This document shows, in pieces, positions 12,160 through 22,105 of a DNA stretch of 64,000 nt. Source of the DNA: Periplaneta americana (Eukaryota; Arthropoda; Insecta; Blattodea; Blattidae). The position numbers and the translations under genes were made by a program. The notes below the pieces were generated by a model. The model was not told the origin of the DNA. It was given only the letters and a program-made list of their open reading frames with translations, and ran no database searches. The DNA is taken from contig NC_091120.1 of NCBI RefSeq assembly GCF_040183065.1, positions 14,431,708-14,495,707 of the forward strand, given 5' to 3'. Each line of letters begins with the position of its first letter. Positions within the stretch are counted from its first letter, which is position 1.

Positions 12160-13292
12160 ATGCCACACTGTCCAATATTTTCTCGCTTTCCACTATTTTG
12201 TGTCCAGTATGAAATTTTCCAAAAAAAGTATAACCACGACATCACAACTTTCAACAAACAAGAAATACACACAGGACAACGATTTAGAGAATTTATAACC
12301 AATATAGAAGAACAGGAGACCAACACAATACAGATATACACCGACGGATCCGAATCCAATGAGGGCGTGGGGGCAGCCTACGTAAACACGACAGTGGAGG
12401 TAGTGGAAAAATCAAACTTCATCATCAATCATCCATTCGTACAGCAGAATTATTTACAATACGGCAAGCTCTGCTTTCAGTCAAAAACCTTACAGGAAAG
12501 CACTTCCTCATCTTTGTGGATTCCCTCAGCACCATAGAAAAAGTAAAGAACAACAACCTATCAACGAAAACTCCCTGGATAGTAATAAACATCAAACAGC
12601 TGATGCATAATCTAGGAAAACAGAATAACATAAAACTAATATGGATACCAGGTCACAAAGGGATTCAAGGAAACGAGACTACAGACTCAATGGCAAAAGC
12701 AGCCATAACAACCAGTTTGCTCGCACCAGTAAATATCCAGGTCCCTGACTTAATAAAACACATCAGGTAAACGACCACAGAAGTCACCCAGACAGGCAAA
12801 CCACGGTATTTACCAAAAAAAACTAACGCTTCCATTCATATCGGTTATCAACAAACTTAAACACAATGCAGCCATAACCCCAAAATACCTACACCTCATT
12901 GGAAGGGGGGGGAATAGCCATTGTGCGAGTGTCACAAACAGCCAGGAGAAATAAATCACATGTTCTTCCAATGCCAACTACCGTACATAAACAACAGGAG
13001 TACATCGAGAAAAATCCTCTGTCGTAGTTCCAGTGCAATGAGTTGACAGCGAAATGAGTGTAATGTTGAAAGGTACTTGTGCAGATATGAACATATCATA
13101 CTCGTGGGTTTTAGTTCGATCTTAGTTTTAAGATACAAATTAGAATATTTCGAATGTTATTTTAAGTGATCATTTCATTTAATTTAGTATATTCCCTGTT
13201 GTTGTTGTTATTATCATTGTCATTATTGAGTGTAATTAGTTACCACTGCCACCGGGTATATACCCATTGCAGTGTGAATAAATACATACATA
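12160..13292 (+). pseudogene. RNase-H-bearing LINE (R1/I-like), 3' part
   Basis: The RNase H domain opens with IQIYTDGSE (first catalytic Asp). After a frameshift near 12440 come AELFTIRQALLSV (Glu), FLIFVDSLSTIEKV (Asp), and IWIPGHKGIQGNETTDSMAK (the C-terminal His/Asp block). A zinc-knuckle-like PLCECHKQPGEINHMFFQC follows at about 12918-12975 in another frame. The 3' end is GCAGTGTGAATAAATACATA with a TACATACA tail. Reverse transcriptase is missing, so the copy is 5'-truncated and broken by at least two frameshifts. Confidence 0.82.
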
Positions 13293-13369
13293 CAAATCCG
13301 TCCTGATCTGGCCCAGGATCGAATTCATGCCACCTGTGTTGAAGATCACTTGAGCCTCAGATGCAGTGT

Positions 13370-14930
13370 CTACCGTGCATGTCAATGTTTGACTCAGGTC
13401 TTACTCTCAGGCTGTAGAATTTTATTTTTAAGCTATAAGTATCACTACAGATTTAATATTGTGTTGTATAAAATCATCACCAGTAAGTTTCAGATAATGT
13501 CAGCTATTCATGTCTGAGGTTCAGACATGTATCGTGCGTTTTTTTTTAAAGCGCTTCAGTAAAGCACTTCATGCCTTTGCTGCAGCAAAATGAGAGTCGA
13601 AAAAAACGTAAGTAGGTCAACTGACTGCAAAATGGTGGACAATTAATATTGGCTTCTATTTCTGCCGTAATAAATTTAACCCTAAAAGAACCGAACATGT
13701 TAAATAGTTTCGACTTCTATGATAATGACATGGAATTATTATTACTAGACGATTTTAACAATAATAAACGTTGCAAAAGACCAGATATGGAGGGTAGCTG
13801 CGAATATATTGAATAATCAGTCGTGGACAGCCGATAAGGGGTGGTCCTCCAGCTTGGGGGTTGGGCGAAGGGCTAACAACCCATCACCGTAAAAAACAGC
13901 TTGTTACGTATCCCTATAATAAGAATAAATATGGGAAACGCGTGTTATTATTCGGTTGAGAAGCTCTTATCATCTAGTCTGCTGCCCAAAAATCTGAAAG
14001 TTAGAATTTATAAAACAGTTATATTACCGGTTCTTCTGTATGGTTGTGAAACTTGGACTCTCACTCTGAGAGAAGAACATAGGTTCAGGGTGTTTGAGAA
14101 TAAGGTGCTTAGGAAAATATTTGGGGCTAAGCGGGATGAAGTTACAGGAGAATGGAGAAAGTTACACAACACAGAACTGCACGCATTGTATTCTTCACCT
14201 GACATAATTAGGAACATTAAATCCAGACGTTTGAGATGGGCAGGGCATGTAGCACGTATGGGCGAATCCAGAAATGCATATAGAGTGTTAGTTGGGAGAC
14301 GGAGGGAAAAATACCTTTGGGGAGGCCGAGACGTAGATGGGAGGATAATATTAAAATGGATTTGAGGGAGGTGGGGTATGATGATAGAGACTGGATTAAT
14401 CTTGCTCAGGATAGGGACCACTGGCGGGCTTAAGTGAGGGCGGCAATGAACCTTCGGGTTCCTTAAAAGCCATTTGTAAGTAAGTAAGTATGCAAAAGAC
14501 CAAAACACACATTCTGTCATGATGGATCGTGCAGCAAACTTGTAAAGCGAAGTTTTGATTTGCTGCACGGTTGCTACAGCGACGGTGAAGCAAATGTAAT
14601 AAAAGAATGGTCTTGCTGCAGCGCTTTACATCTTGCTTTAAAAAAAAACACATGGGTAGTCATAGTGTTATGTTCTATTGAAGTAATTGAGTGGACTGGA
14701 CCAGTGATGAAAGAATATGTGTTATGAGAAAAATGATTTTTCTTACATGCACTACCAACTGAGGCATTGCTTCCATCAATACTGACTGCATTAATTTGTT
14801 TTAACATGTTGAAGTTCCTAGTCAAATCCAGTATACAGATGATGATACTTGGAGATTGACTTTTTCTCAGGTAAGAAATTTTTATTGAACTTGAATATAA
14901 TTATTTCATTTTCAGACATTGATAGCCAAG
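13370..14930. repeat. Segmental duplication, copy A (interrupted)
   Basis: 13370-13515 matches 15755-15913, and 14655-14917 matches 15913-16203, almost base for base. The 1.1 kb between the two halves is an insertion absent from copy B. It has poly-T/AAAGC inverted ends near 13521 and 14645 and contains the RTE at 13784-14490. Confidence 0.85.
13784..14490 (+). mobile_element. RTE-type LINE, internally deleted copy with both ends
   Basis: An exact 12-bp target duplication TGCAAAAGACCA lies at 13772-13783 and 14491-14502. The 5' part (13784-13906) is non-coding. Coding sequence then begins abruptly at [15 protein letters not shown] and runs through [26 protein letters not shown] and a damaged GRRREKY stretch to the 3' tail GTAAGTAAGTA. 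Endonuclease and RT core are absent while a non-coding 5' segment is kept. This indicates an internal deletion rather than the usual 5' truncation. Confidence 0.85.
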
Positions 14931-15162
14931 CCAAGGAGAATATTCTGCACAGATCCGGATGAGTGGACACAGACGATTGTGAGACATTGAAAATAAAGTA
15001 CAGAGACTGGTGGGCAGGTGTGTCCATAGGAATGCTGTGCGAAGCATTTTTTCTACACCTCAGCCTGTAAGTTAAAGAGACATATTTGAAATCTTCATCA
15101 TAGGTGAGATGTGATGTAGTTTCCGGTTCCTCAGATTACATGTAGTGCATCTCATTTTGAAT

Positions 15163-15397
15163 TTATCAGTCGGCTAGTGCATCTGGCTGCGAAACCAGGT
15201 GGCCCGGGTTCAATTCCTGGTTGGGGCAAGTTATCTGGTTGAGGTTTTTTCCAGGGTTTTCCCTCAACCCAATATGAGCAAATGCTGGGTAACTTTCAGT
15301 GTTGGACCCCGGACTCATTTCACCATCATTATCACCATCTCATTCAGACGCTAAATAACCTAGATGTTGATAAGGCATCGTAAAATAACCTACTAAA
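15163..15397 (+). mobile_element. tRNA-derived SINE, nearly complete
   Basis: The head has a tRNA-like half with box B GGTTCAATTCC at about 15209-15219, and an A-box region around GGCTAGTGCATCTGG. The body carries GAGGTTTTTTCCAGGGTTTT, and the tail GGACCCCGGACTCATTTCAC ends in A-rich sequence. The cloverleaf cannot be completed, so this is a SINE promoter and not a tRNA gene. Mobilisation would depend on a partner LINE. Confidence 0.85.
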
Positions 15398-15487
15398 AAA
15401 TTATCAGTTTTTTTTACAAGTAATGAAGTTCTGATAACACAGTTCTACAATGAAAAAAAATTGAGAGCTTTTTGAAATCTAATAACT

Positions 15488-15604
15488 TACTTACTTACAA
15501 ATGGCTTTTAAGGAACCCGAAGGTTCATTGCCGCCCTCACATTAGCCCGCCAGCGGTCCCTATCCTGTGCAAGATTAATCCAGTCTCTATCATCATACCC
15601 CACC
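15488..15604 (-). mobile_element. RTE-type LINE, short 5'-truncated copy
   Basis: Only the last 117 bases of the RTE are present, from the TTACTTAC tail to the codons of VGYDDRDWINL. The copy is bounded by an exact 10-bp duplication TCTAATAACT (15478-15487, 15605-15614). Confidence 0.88.
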
Positions 15605-15754
15605 TCTAATAACTGATTTTGTATATTAAAACTGTATGGATTACAGAAATGACTTCCATTTTCCTGTATCACATCCCAATTCTAAAAAATTATATATAAT
15701 ACAAATCTTTATAACATGTTTAAATTGACAGAGCCACAGCTGCAGTGTCATCAT

Positions 15755-16203
15755 GGTCTACCTTGCATGTGAATGTTTGACTCAGGTCTTACTCTCAGGC
15801 TGTAGAATTTTATTTTTAACCTATAAGTATCACTACAGATTTAATAATGTGTTGTATAAAATCATCACCAGTAAGTTTCAGATAATGTCAGCTATTCATG
15901 TCTGAGGTTCAGATATGTAGTCATAGTGTTATGTTCTATTGAAGTAATAGAGTGGAGTGGGCCAGTGATGAAAGAATATGTGTTATGAGAAAAATGATTT
16001 TCTTACATGCACTGCCAACTGAGGCATTGCTTCCATCATTACTGACTGCATTAATTTGTTTTAACATGTTGAAGTTCCTACCTACGGTACTTATTTATTT
16101 TTAGGTCAAATGGAGTATACAGATGATGTTACCTGCAGATTGACTTTTTCTCAGGTAAGAAATTTTTATTGAACTTGAATATAATTACTTCATTTTCAGT
16201 CAC
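15755..16203. repeat. Segmental duplication, copy B
   Basis: This is the uninterrupted counterpart of copy A. GTTCAGATATGTAGTCATAG (about 15908-15927) spans the position where copy A carries its 1.1-kb insertion. Confidence 0.85.
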
Positions 16204-16249
16204 TGGTAGCCAAGCTTTTACTTTCATAAGTAATTGTTCAAGAATTAAA

Positions 16250-17205
16250 ACAGAAAATCAATATCCCGAATTTAAAAGAAAACTTACAAATTAAACCAAA
16301 CCCTTTAACTCTATTAAATATAGAATATAATCTAAATTTAACAGAAGAAATACTGAAATCAGAAGTAAACACTGAAATAACGAAACAATTGTCTTTAGAG
16401 ACAATTAATATTAGGTACCCTCCACCAAACTGGCTTCATTTATACACCGACGGATCCTTGATCTCCAGAGAACAAGGTGCCGGCGCAGGTGTTACGTGCT
16501 GTCTCTTCTCACTCTATAGATCTCTTGGATATGGAACAACAAGTTTTGATAGAGAAATCATTGCAATAAATGAAAGTCTCAGGAATCTTCTATGCCACAT
16601 CAATAAATTTAGGAATGCAGTTATATTGTCAGACTCCAAAGCAGCTATTCTATCAATCGTCTCTAAACACACACCTTCATCTCAAACAGCAGAAATAACC
16701 AAAATGCTCTCTCAATTAATATCACTCAATAAAAGAATTGTATTCCAATGAATACCATCCCATTGTGGAATCCTGGGAAACGAGAATGCGGATGCTTTAG
16801 CAAAGAAGGGCAGCACTGCTACTTACAGACGTGTTACTAAATCTACGTATTACTCTGTGAAAAGATTTATTAAATCTACATACTTAGACTTCAACAAACA
16901 AAATTTGATAACACAATCTCAAGGGAAAAAATGGAACTCTCTGCATCATAATCCACAGTTAATTCCCGATTTACCACGAAAATCGTCTGTAGCTGCATTT
17001 AGATTGGCAACAGGCCATGATTGTTTGGCCAAACACCTGCGTAGAATTGGAATATATCAGTCCCCTAACTGTCCATTGTGCAACTCAAACCAGAAATGGA
17101 TTCGGAACACCTCAAAATCTGTGCTTCAGTGGCTGGCCATGATAATATCTTTGAAAAATATTGGAGTGCAAGAGGTCAAATGACTTTATTGACTTTATAT
17201 GGTAT
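16250..17205 (+). pseudogene. RNase-H-bearing LINE (I/R1-like), 3' part
   Basis: WLHLYTDGSLI opens the RNase H domain. It is followed by DREIIAINESL (Glu), FRNAVILSDSKAAILSIV (Asp), and, after an in-frame TGA at 16749, IPSHCGILGNENADALAKKG. The C-terminal zinc-knuckle region reads CPLCNSNQ. After a frame change it continues SEHLKICASVAGHDNIFEKYW, and the copy ends near 17205. The 5' two thirds, including RT, are missing. It sits between segmental-duplication copies B and I. The same 3' end is at 31430-31535 on the minus strand. Confidence 0.86.
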
Positions 17206-18019
17206 TAGTGGTAATCATGTGTTCTATTGAAGTGATTGGGTAAGCTGTGCCAATGATGAAAGGATATAGATAGATGATAGAAATGATTTTCCTACATGCA
17301 CTACCAACTGAGGCATTGATTCCATCATTACTGATTCCATTAATTAATTTTTAACATGTTAAAGTTCCCATTTACTCGTTTATTTTCAGGTCAGTACAAT
17401 ATACAGATGATGTTACCTGCAGATTGATGTTTTGTCAGGTAAGAAGTTTTTATTGAGCTTGAATATACTTATTTCATTTTCAGGAACTGATATCAAAGTT
17501 TTTATAAGTTTTGTTATGGAAATGGCTACTGTACTGTATTTTCATTTGGTGTAGAAACATCTTTCTGGAAGATAGTGACACTGCTTGCGAGGTTTTCTTT
17601 GAGATGTTACTTTTTTCTGTGTTTTGATTTTCTGAATTTAAAAAAAATTGTGTTTTAAGAGCCGCCAGTTGTACTCTGTTTTGTTAATACTTCGAAGCCC
17701 AAATCCAACTGTCATTTATGCTTGGTGCAGTTGTATGAAGTGGGTGACTGAAGAGTCCAACTTGGACTGACATTGAAATTTAATTTCTTTGTGTTCATAC
17801 AGGGCTTTTTACTCTGTGAAGACGTAGCGTTCTATGAATATTTCATGATACTTGTGTGATTGATGCTAACATCTGAGTGAGATGTCTTATGCTTTTAGCA
17901 TAAGGCCGCACAGTACACTGATTCATATTTGGTAGCAGACAGTATGATTGCATCACATTCATCATGTGTTTATTCCTTCTGACGTCAAGACTACAGATTA
18001 TTTGTAATTGCAGTTAGTG

Positions 18020-18386
18020 TTACAGCAGACATTTTGGACCCAAAATTTATAATGCATTAATCAGAGTTTACCCTGAGCTAAGTACACTTAACACACATAG
18101 ATTCAAGAAACAAATCAGATTAATTATTTAATTGTTTAAGCTAATTGAGTTAAAAATTGATACTCTAATATTCATGTACTTTTGTATTTTCTATTTGTAT
18201 ATAGACCCTATTACTATATGCTGTAAGTATTTTACCACTTAGTAATGTTATTGTGCTCAATGAACTCTCTTAATTTTGTGATATATTTTGTATAACTGAT
18301 CTGAACTGCGCCCGAGCATGAGCTTCTGCTCTTTCGGGCTGCAGTGTTTAGTATTAAATAAATGAAATGAAATGAAAAAAAAAATG
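18020..18386 (+). mobile_element. LINE 3' end, strongly 5'-truncated
   Basis: Absent from copies II and III at the equivalent point. The end carries CGCCCGAGCATGAGCTTCTG and CTCTTTCGGGCTGCAG, then AATAAATGAAATGAAATG and an A-run, the pattern of a non-LTR tail. A short frame near the left end (ALIRVYPELSTLNTHRFKKQ) is typical of a CR1/jockey C terminus. Confidence 0.7.
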
Positions 18387-18506
18387 TTCTGCATGATTGA
18401 AAGGATACTTTGACTATGGCTATTAAACTTCTAGTCTCATTGAGGGTCCTTTAATATTAACTAAAAAGATGGCCATCTGCATTGCATCTTGACAGCTATA
18501 ATATTA

Positions 18507-19033
18507 CTTACTTACTTACTTATTGGCTTTTAAGGAACCCGGAGGTTCATTGCCACCCTCACATAAGCCTGCCATTGGTCCCTATCCTGAGCAAGATTAA
18601 TCCAGTCTCTACCATCATATCCCACCTCCCTCAAATCCATTTTAATATTATCCTCCCATCTACGTCTCGGCCTCCCCAAAGGTCTTTTTCCCTCCGGTCT
18701 CCCAACTAACACTCTATAGGCATTTCTGGATTCGCCCATATGTGCTACATGCCCTGCCCATCTCAAACGTCTGGATTTAATGTTCGTAATTATGTCAGGT
18801 GAAGAATACAATGCTTGCAGCTCTGCGTTGTGTAACTTTCTCCATTCTCCTGTAACTTCATCCCTCTTAGCCCTAAATATTTTCCTAAGAACCTTATTCT
18901 CAAACACCCTTAATCTCTCTTCCTGTCTCAAAGTGAGAGTCCAAGTTTCACAACCATATAGAACAACCGGTAATATAACTGTTTTATAAATTCTAACTTT
19001 CAGATTTTTTGACAGCAGACTAGATGACAAAAT
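18507..19033 (-). mobile_element. RTE-type LINE, 5'-truncated, with empty sites in the window
   Basis: An exact 15-bp duplication ACAGCTATAATATTA flanks it (18492-18506, 19034-19048). One open frame of 166 codons covers the C-terminal half, from [20 protein letters not shown] through [15 protein letters not shown] and [12 protein letters not shown] to the final MNLRVP. This makes it the least damaged C terminus in the window. The tail is (TAAG)n. Insertion-free versions are at about 22990-23010 and 27412-27432. Confidence 0.93.
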
Positions 19034-19704
19034 ACAGCTATAATATTAGCAAGTAATTTGGAATTGTAAGTGTACTTGGGAATTTTATAGCATAAGAGGT
19101 AAAAAATTGTGTAGATGCTATGAATGTAAACTTTTTCCTTGCATTTTCAACTATGTCTTGATTGTACCTATGCAGAGTAAAATATTACCATGGCAACTAA
19201 AACTTGCGATTAAGCAAAGCCTGTATGGTATAGTCAAAAAACAAGGTAGGCTACAATAAAAATGTAAGGAAAAAGTTTTTGATGTCATTGTATCAGGTGC
19301 TGTTTGTGATGAAGTCTTTAGCCAGTGATGAAAACGTGAAGTATGTAATGAGGAAAATGATTTATATTTACATGCACTACCAGCTGAGGCACTAATAGCA
19401 CTACAAGAAAATAGTACTTGCTCATTTTATGTTTGAATAGCAATAATTCTTTTTGTTTCAGATGAAATAATGTGAACCAGCTATGCAGAAATGGAGAAAT
19501 ACGGTGCAAAGGATAAGTCGAGTTTCGATGTACATGCCCAGAGTAAGTTGATGAGGCTAAGAATATGCTTAATCTAATGCGGAGTGTTCAACCAATCCCT
19601 CTACAGGTAAAATCTAATTCTTAAGGTTCACCTGTCAATGAAGGAGAACTTACTACTTCAGTACATTAATTACAGTTTTTCTTAAGTCTCGTGTGTCTTT
19701 ATAA

Positions 19705-19895
19705 ATGAACAAATATGACCTGAATTTAACACAGCCAATTGAAGGAAAAGTGCATAGTACATTAAATATAATTTTTTTTTGTTCCAGTCCAAATTTTAAC
19801 TACAATTTTCAATATATATCAGTACATAATTATTTTCATAATTTATATTTATTGAAAATTCATGTTAAATTAGGGACAGGGCTTGTGGCAACGTG
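19705..19895. repeat. Repeat shared with 21905-22105
   Basis: ACCTGAATTTAACACAGCCA through GTTAAATTAGGGACAGGGCT is repeated nearly identically at 21910-22103. It interrupts copy I relative to copy II after AAATG(A/T)ACAAATATG. It belongs to an unclassified element; the short frames inside are not coding. Confidence 0.75.
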
Positions 19896-20844
19896 TGTGA
19901 AAATTTGAAAGTCCTGTGTGTAATAGAAGCTGAAAAAAATTGCATTTTGTAGGATAAAAACCAAACTTACAGAAAAACGTTCAAATAATTCAAAATATTA
20001 AAACTTTTATTTTCATTCAAAATATTAAACCTTTTTTGTCATATATATTGTATACTATAATAGTTTCATATATTGAATACTGTAATAGAGAAAAAAATAA
20101 GTTGCAATTATTAAAAAATGCTCCCTGTGACTGTACAGATGTACCCCGTCCTAATCCATAGCCTACACCGTTTCATGGTACCGGTCCCATCTCGACTGTA
20201 GTCTGCTCCAGGGGCGGCTAGTCATGTTCACCGATCAATGGGGGGTTCAAACCCTCTCCATGTCACTGGTTAGATGCTAACAGTTTCTGAGCGGACCACA
20301 GCCACCCAGCAGGCACGTCCATCAGCCACAAGTAGGCTACCGAGGTCTGGCCATACCCCGGTTTTGCCTTAACTTGCATAGTGCGCAGATTGTGTATATA
20401 TAGTTAAAGTTAGTCAACGCGTACTACTCGCAAGCAAATGTTGCAAATTTTCTGTTGTATATACGGTATTTTCTTACATATTGACACCTAACCTATATAT
20501 TTCCCTACTAAATGAGACTGTGCTAAATTATCAATACATATGATCAAAATATAGTGAAATAACAGCTATAGAAAATATTTTTTGCTACAAAACTAATTCA
20601 CTGGTACGACTGAAAGTTTGGTAGAATAATTATATTTCATGATTCCTCTTATTCCACTCTTACTTATATCTTTATTTTCCATTCATTACTGTTAGCATTA
20701 TTATTTATAAAAACAAACATGGCCAAATGTCACGCTGCCATTCGAAAGATTCCACAGGCTTGAAAATAAATGGCAAGTGCAATAAGTCCGAGAAGGAAAA
20801 GAGTGCTGTTTTTCATAGAATGACAAATTTCTTATGTTTGACAG
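19896..20844. other. Intronic or intergenic DNA upstream of the kinase exon
   Basis: 20150-20400 is GC-richer and has GGGGTTCAAACCC, a B-box-like word, but no tRNA fold. The rest is AT-rich. The last bases TTTCTTATGTTTGACAG form a plausible acceptor for the exon at 20845. Confidence 0.45.
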
Positions 20845-21094
20845 GGAATTCGTGGTCGCCTGTGGTGTTCTGTCACAATGACCTGCAAGAGGGAACATGT
20901 TGCTTCGACTAGATGGGGAGGAATCGCAAGTCTCTCGGCCCAAACTCGTCATTATAGACTTTGAATTTTGCTGCTACAATTACCGAGGTTTCGACTTAGC
21001 CAATCACATGTGCGAATGGGTATATGACTACAGCAACGAAGAGTCTCCCTACTTCTGGGCCTCTCATGAGAACTTCCCGTCGCTCAAAGAACAG
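20845..21094 (+). CDS. Choline/ethanolamine kinase, one internal exon (1-bp frame break)
   Basis: Choline and ethanolamine kinases phosphorylate choline or ethanolamine with ATP, the first cytosolic step of the Kennedy pathway. The exon is framed by an acceptor (TTTGACAG, 20837-20844) and a donor (AG/GTAAAC, 21093-21100). It encodes SPVVFCHNDLQEG, with the Brenner-type HND catalytic Asp, then MLLRLDGEE, KLVIIDFEFCCYNYRGFD with the Mg-binding DFE, and ANHMCEWVYDYSNEESPYFW. The frame breaks between QEG and the expected Asn because one base is missing in or beside GGG at 20891-20893. Everything on either side is conserved, which suggests a sequence error or a very recent lesion. Neighbouring exons (start, and the FLWGLW block) were not found, so the gene either extends outside the window or this is an isolated fragment. 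Repeats flank it on both sides. Confidence 0.85.
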
Positions 21095-21189
21095 GTAAAC
21101 TTACTAGAATAACATAATAACAATATACATTTTTTGTTTACCAAAATGATGCGAGTAATATACTATACTCGTATTTCCTTATATATGGA

Positions 21190-21224
21190 AATGAACCTCC
21201 GGATTCCTTAAAAGCCATAAGTAA

Positions 21225-21272
<48 letters not shown>
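21190..21272 (+). repeat. RTE 3' tail remnant followed by (TA)n
   Basis: AATGAACCTCCGGATTCCTT and AAAAGCCATAAGTAAGT are the last 35 bases of the RTE. They run into a perfect TA repeat of about 24 units. Confidence 0.75.
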
Positions 21273-21569
21273 ATAAAGGAATCTGGAAGCTTTGGTATAA
21301 TAAAATATGTAAAAAAGGTTATTGGAACATAAATTATTAGAATGGCTTCATTGTTACGTTAATTATAATGGTTCTAAGATGAGAGAAAAACATGCGAGAG
21401 AACTGAATAGTCGAAGACTTGGCGAGACTAGACTTCCTAGTTTATGTAGAGTCACTCTGATTGAAACATATTGACAGATATGTTAGTACAGTACAGTATT
21501 GTTGAAGCAAGGAGGATAGAGAGGGGCAACAAACGATATCATTATTGTTGAATGAAATAAGTTTAGCAA

Positions 21570-21796
21570 GCGACGTTTAATTTAACTGATAAAATTCTGG
21601 AAGCTATTAATAAAAAATTACAAGTAGGAGTGATATTCTGTGATCTCTCCAAAGCTTTTGATTGTATTAACCATAAAATTCTACTACAAAAATTAGAATA
21701 CTATGGTATTAAAGGCATAACATATCATTGGTTTGAGTCATATCTCCTAAACAGAAAACAAAAAGTTGAAATCAACGCATTTAATAACTCCTTTAA
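21570..21796 (+). pseudogene. Jockey/CR1-type reverse transcriptase fragment
   Basis: The frame gives LTDKILEAINKKLQVGVIFC, then DLSKAFDCINHKILLQKLEY (RT palm motif with its catalytic Asp) and SYLLNRKQKVEI. The frame is cut at 21796 by a TTAA-type terminus. About 75 codons are left. Confidence 0.82.
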
Positions 21797-22105
21797 GGGG
21801 ATCCGGTACGTCCTATCTTGGCTATATTAAAATCATTATTTTTCATGCAGCTTTTCTCAGAAACTGGTAGTAGTAGGCACTTGATTTTTTTACACGTTGT
21901 TACATATACTGACCTGAATTTAACACAGCCAATTGAAGGAAAAGTGCATAGTACATTAAATATAATTTTTTTTGTTCCGGTCAAAATTTTAACTACAATT
22001 TTCAATATATATCAGTACATAATTATTTTCATAATTAAGATTTATTTTATTTTCATAATTAAGATTTATTGAAAATGTCATGTTAAATTAGGGACAGGGC
22101 TTATT
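21793..22105. mobile_element. TTAA-associated element, left end
   Basis: TTAAGGGGATCCGGTA at 21793-21808 matches in inverse the terminus at 11334-11350 and cuts the LINE frame exactly here. It is followed by the block shared with 19705-19895. The right end was not identified, so the extent is approximate. Confidence 0.5.

Larger units (their letters stand above)
17206..19690. repeat. Segmental duplication, copy I
   Basis: This copy is collinear with copy II (22265-24345) and copy III (25728-27800). Its start repeats the leader of copies A and B. It differs from the others by a LINE tail (18020-18386) and an RTE (18507-19033), each lacking from copies II and III at the matching positions. Confidence 0.88.

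Noticed and set aside
14918-14990. Peptide resembling a vertebrate chemokine C terminus (RRIFCTDPDEWTQTIV)
   Set aside because: The stretch is short, is not conserved in the other copies of the duplication, and insects are not known to have chemokines. Chance similarity is the better explanation.
19462-19542. Second repeated cassette (TTTGTTTCAG ... AGA/GTAAGT) as a coding exon
   Set aside because: All three frames contain stops near its start (ATG AAA TAA, TGA, ATG TGA), so it cannot be an internal coding exon. A non-coding exon remains possible.
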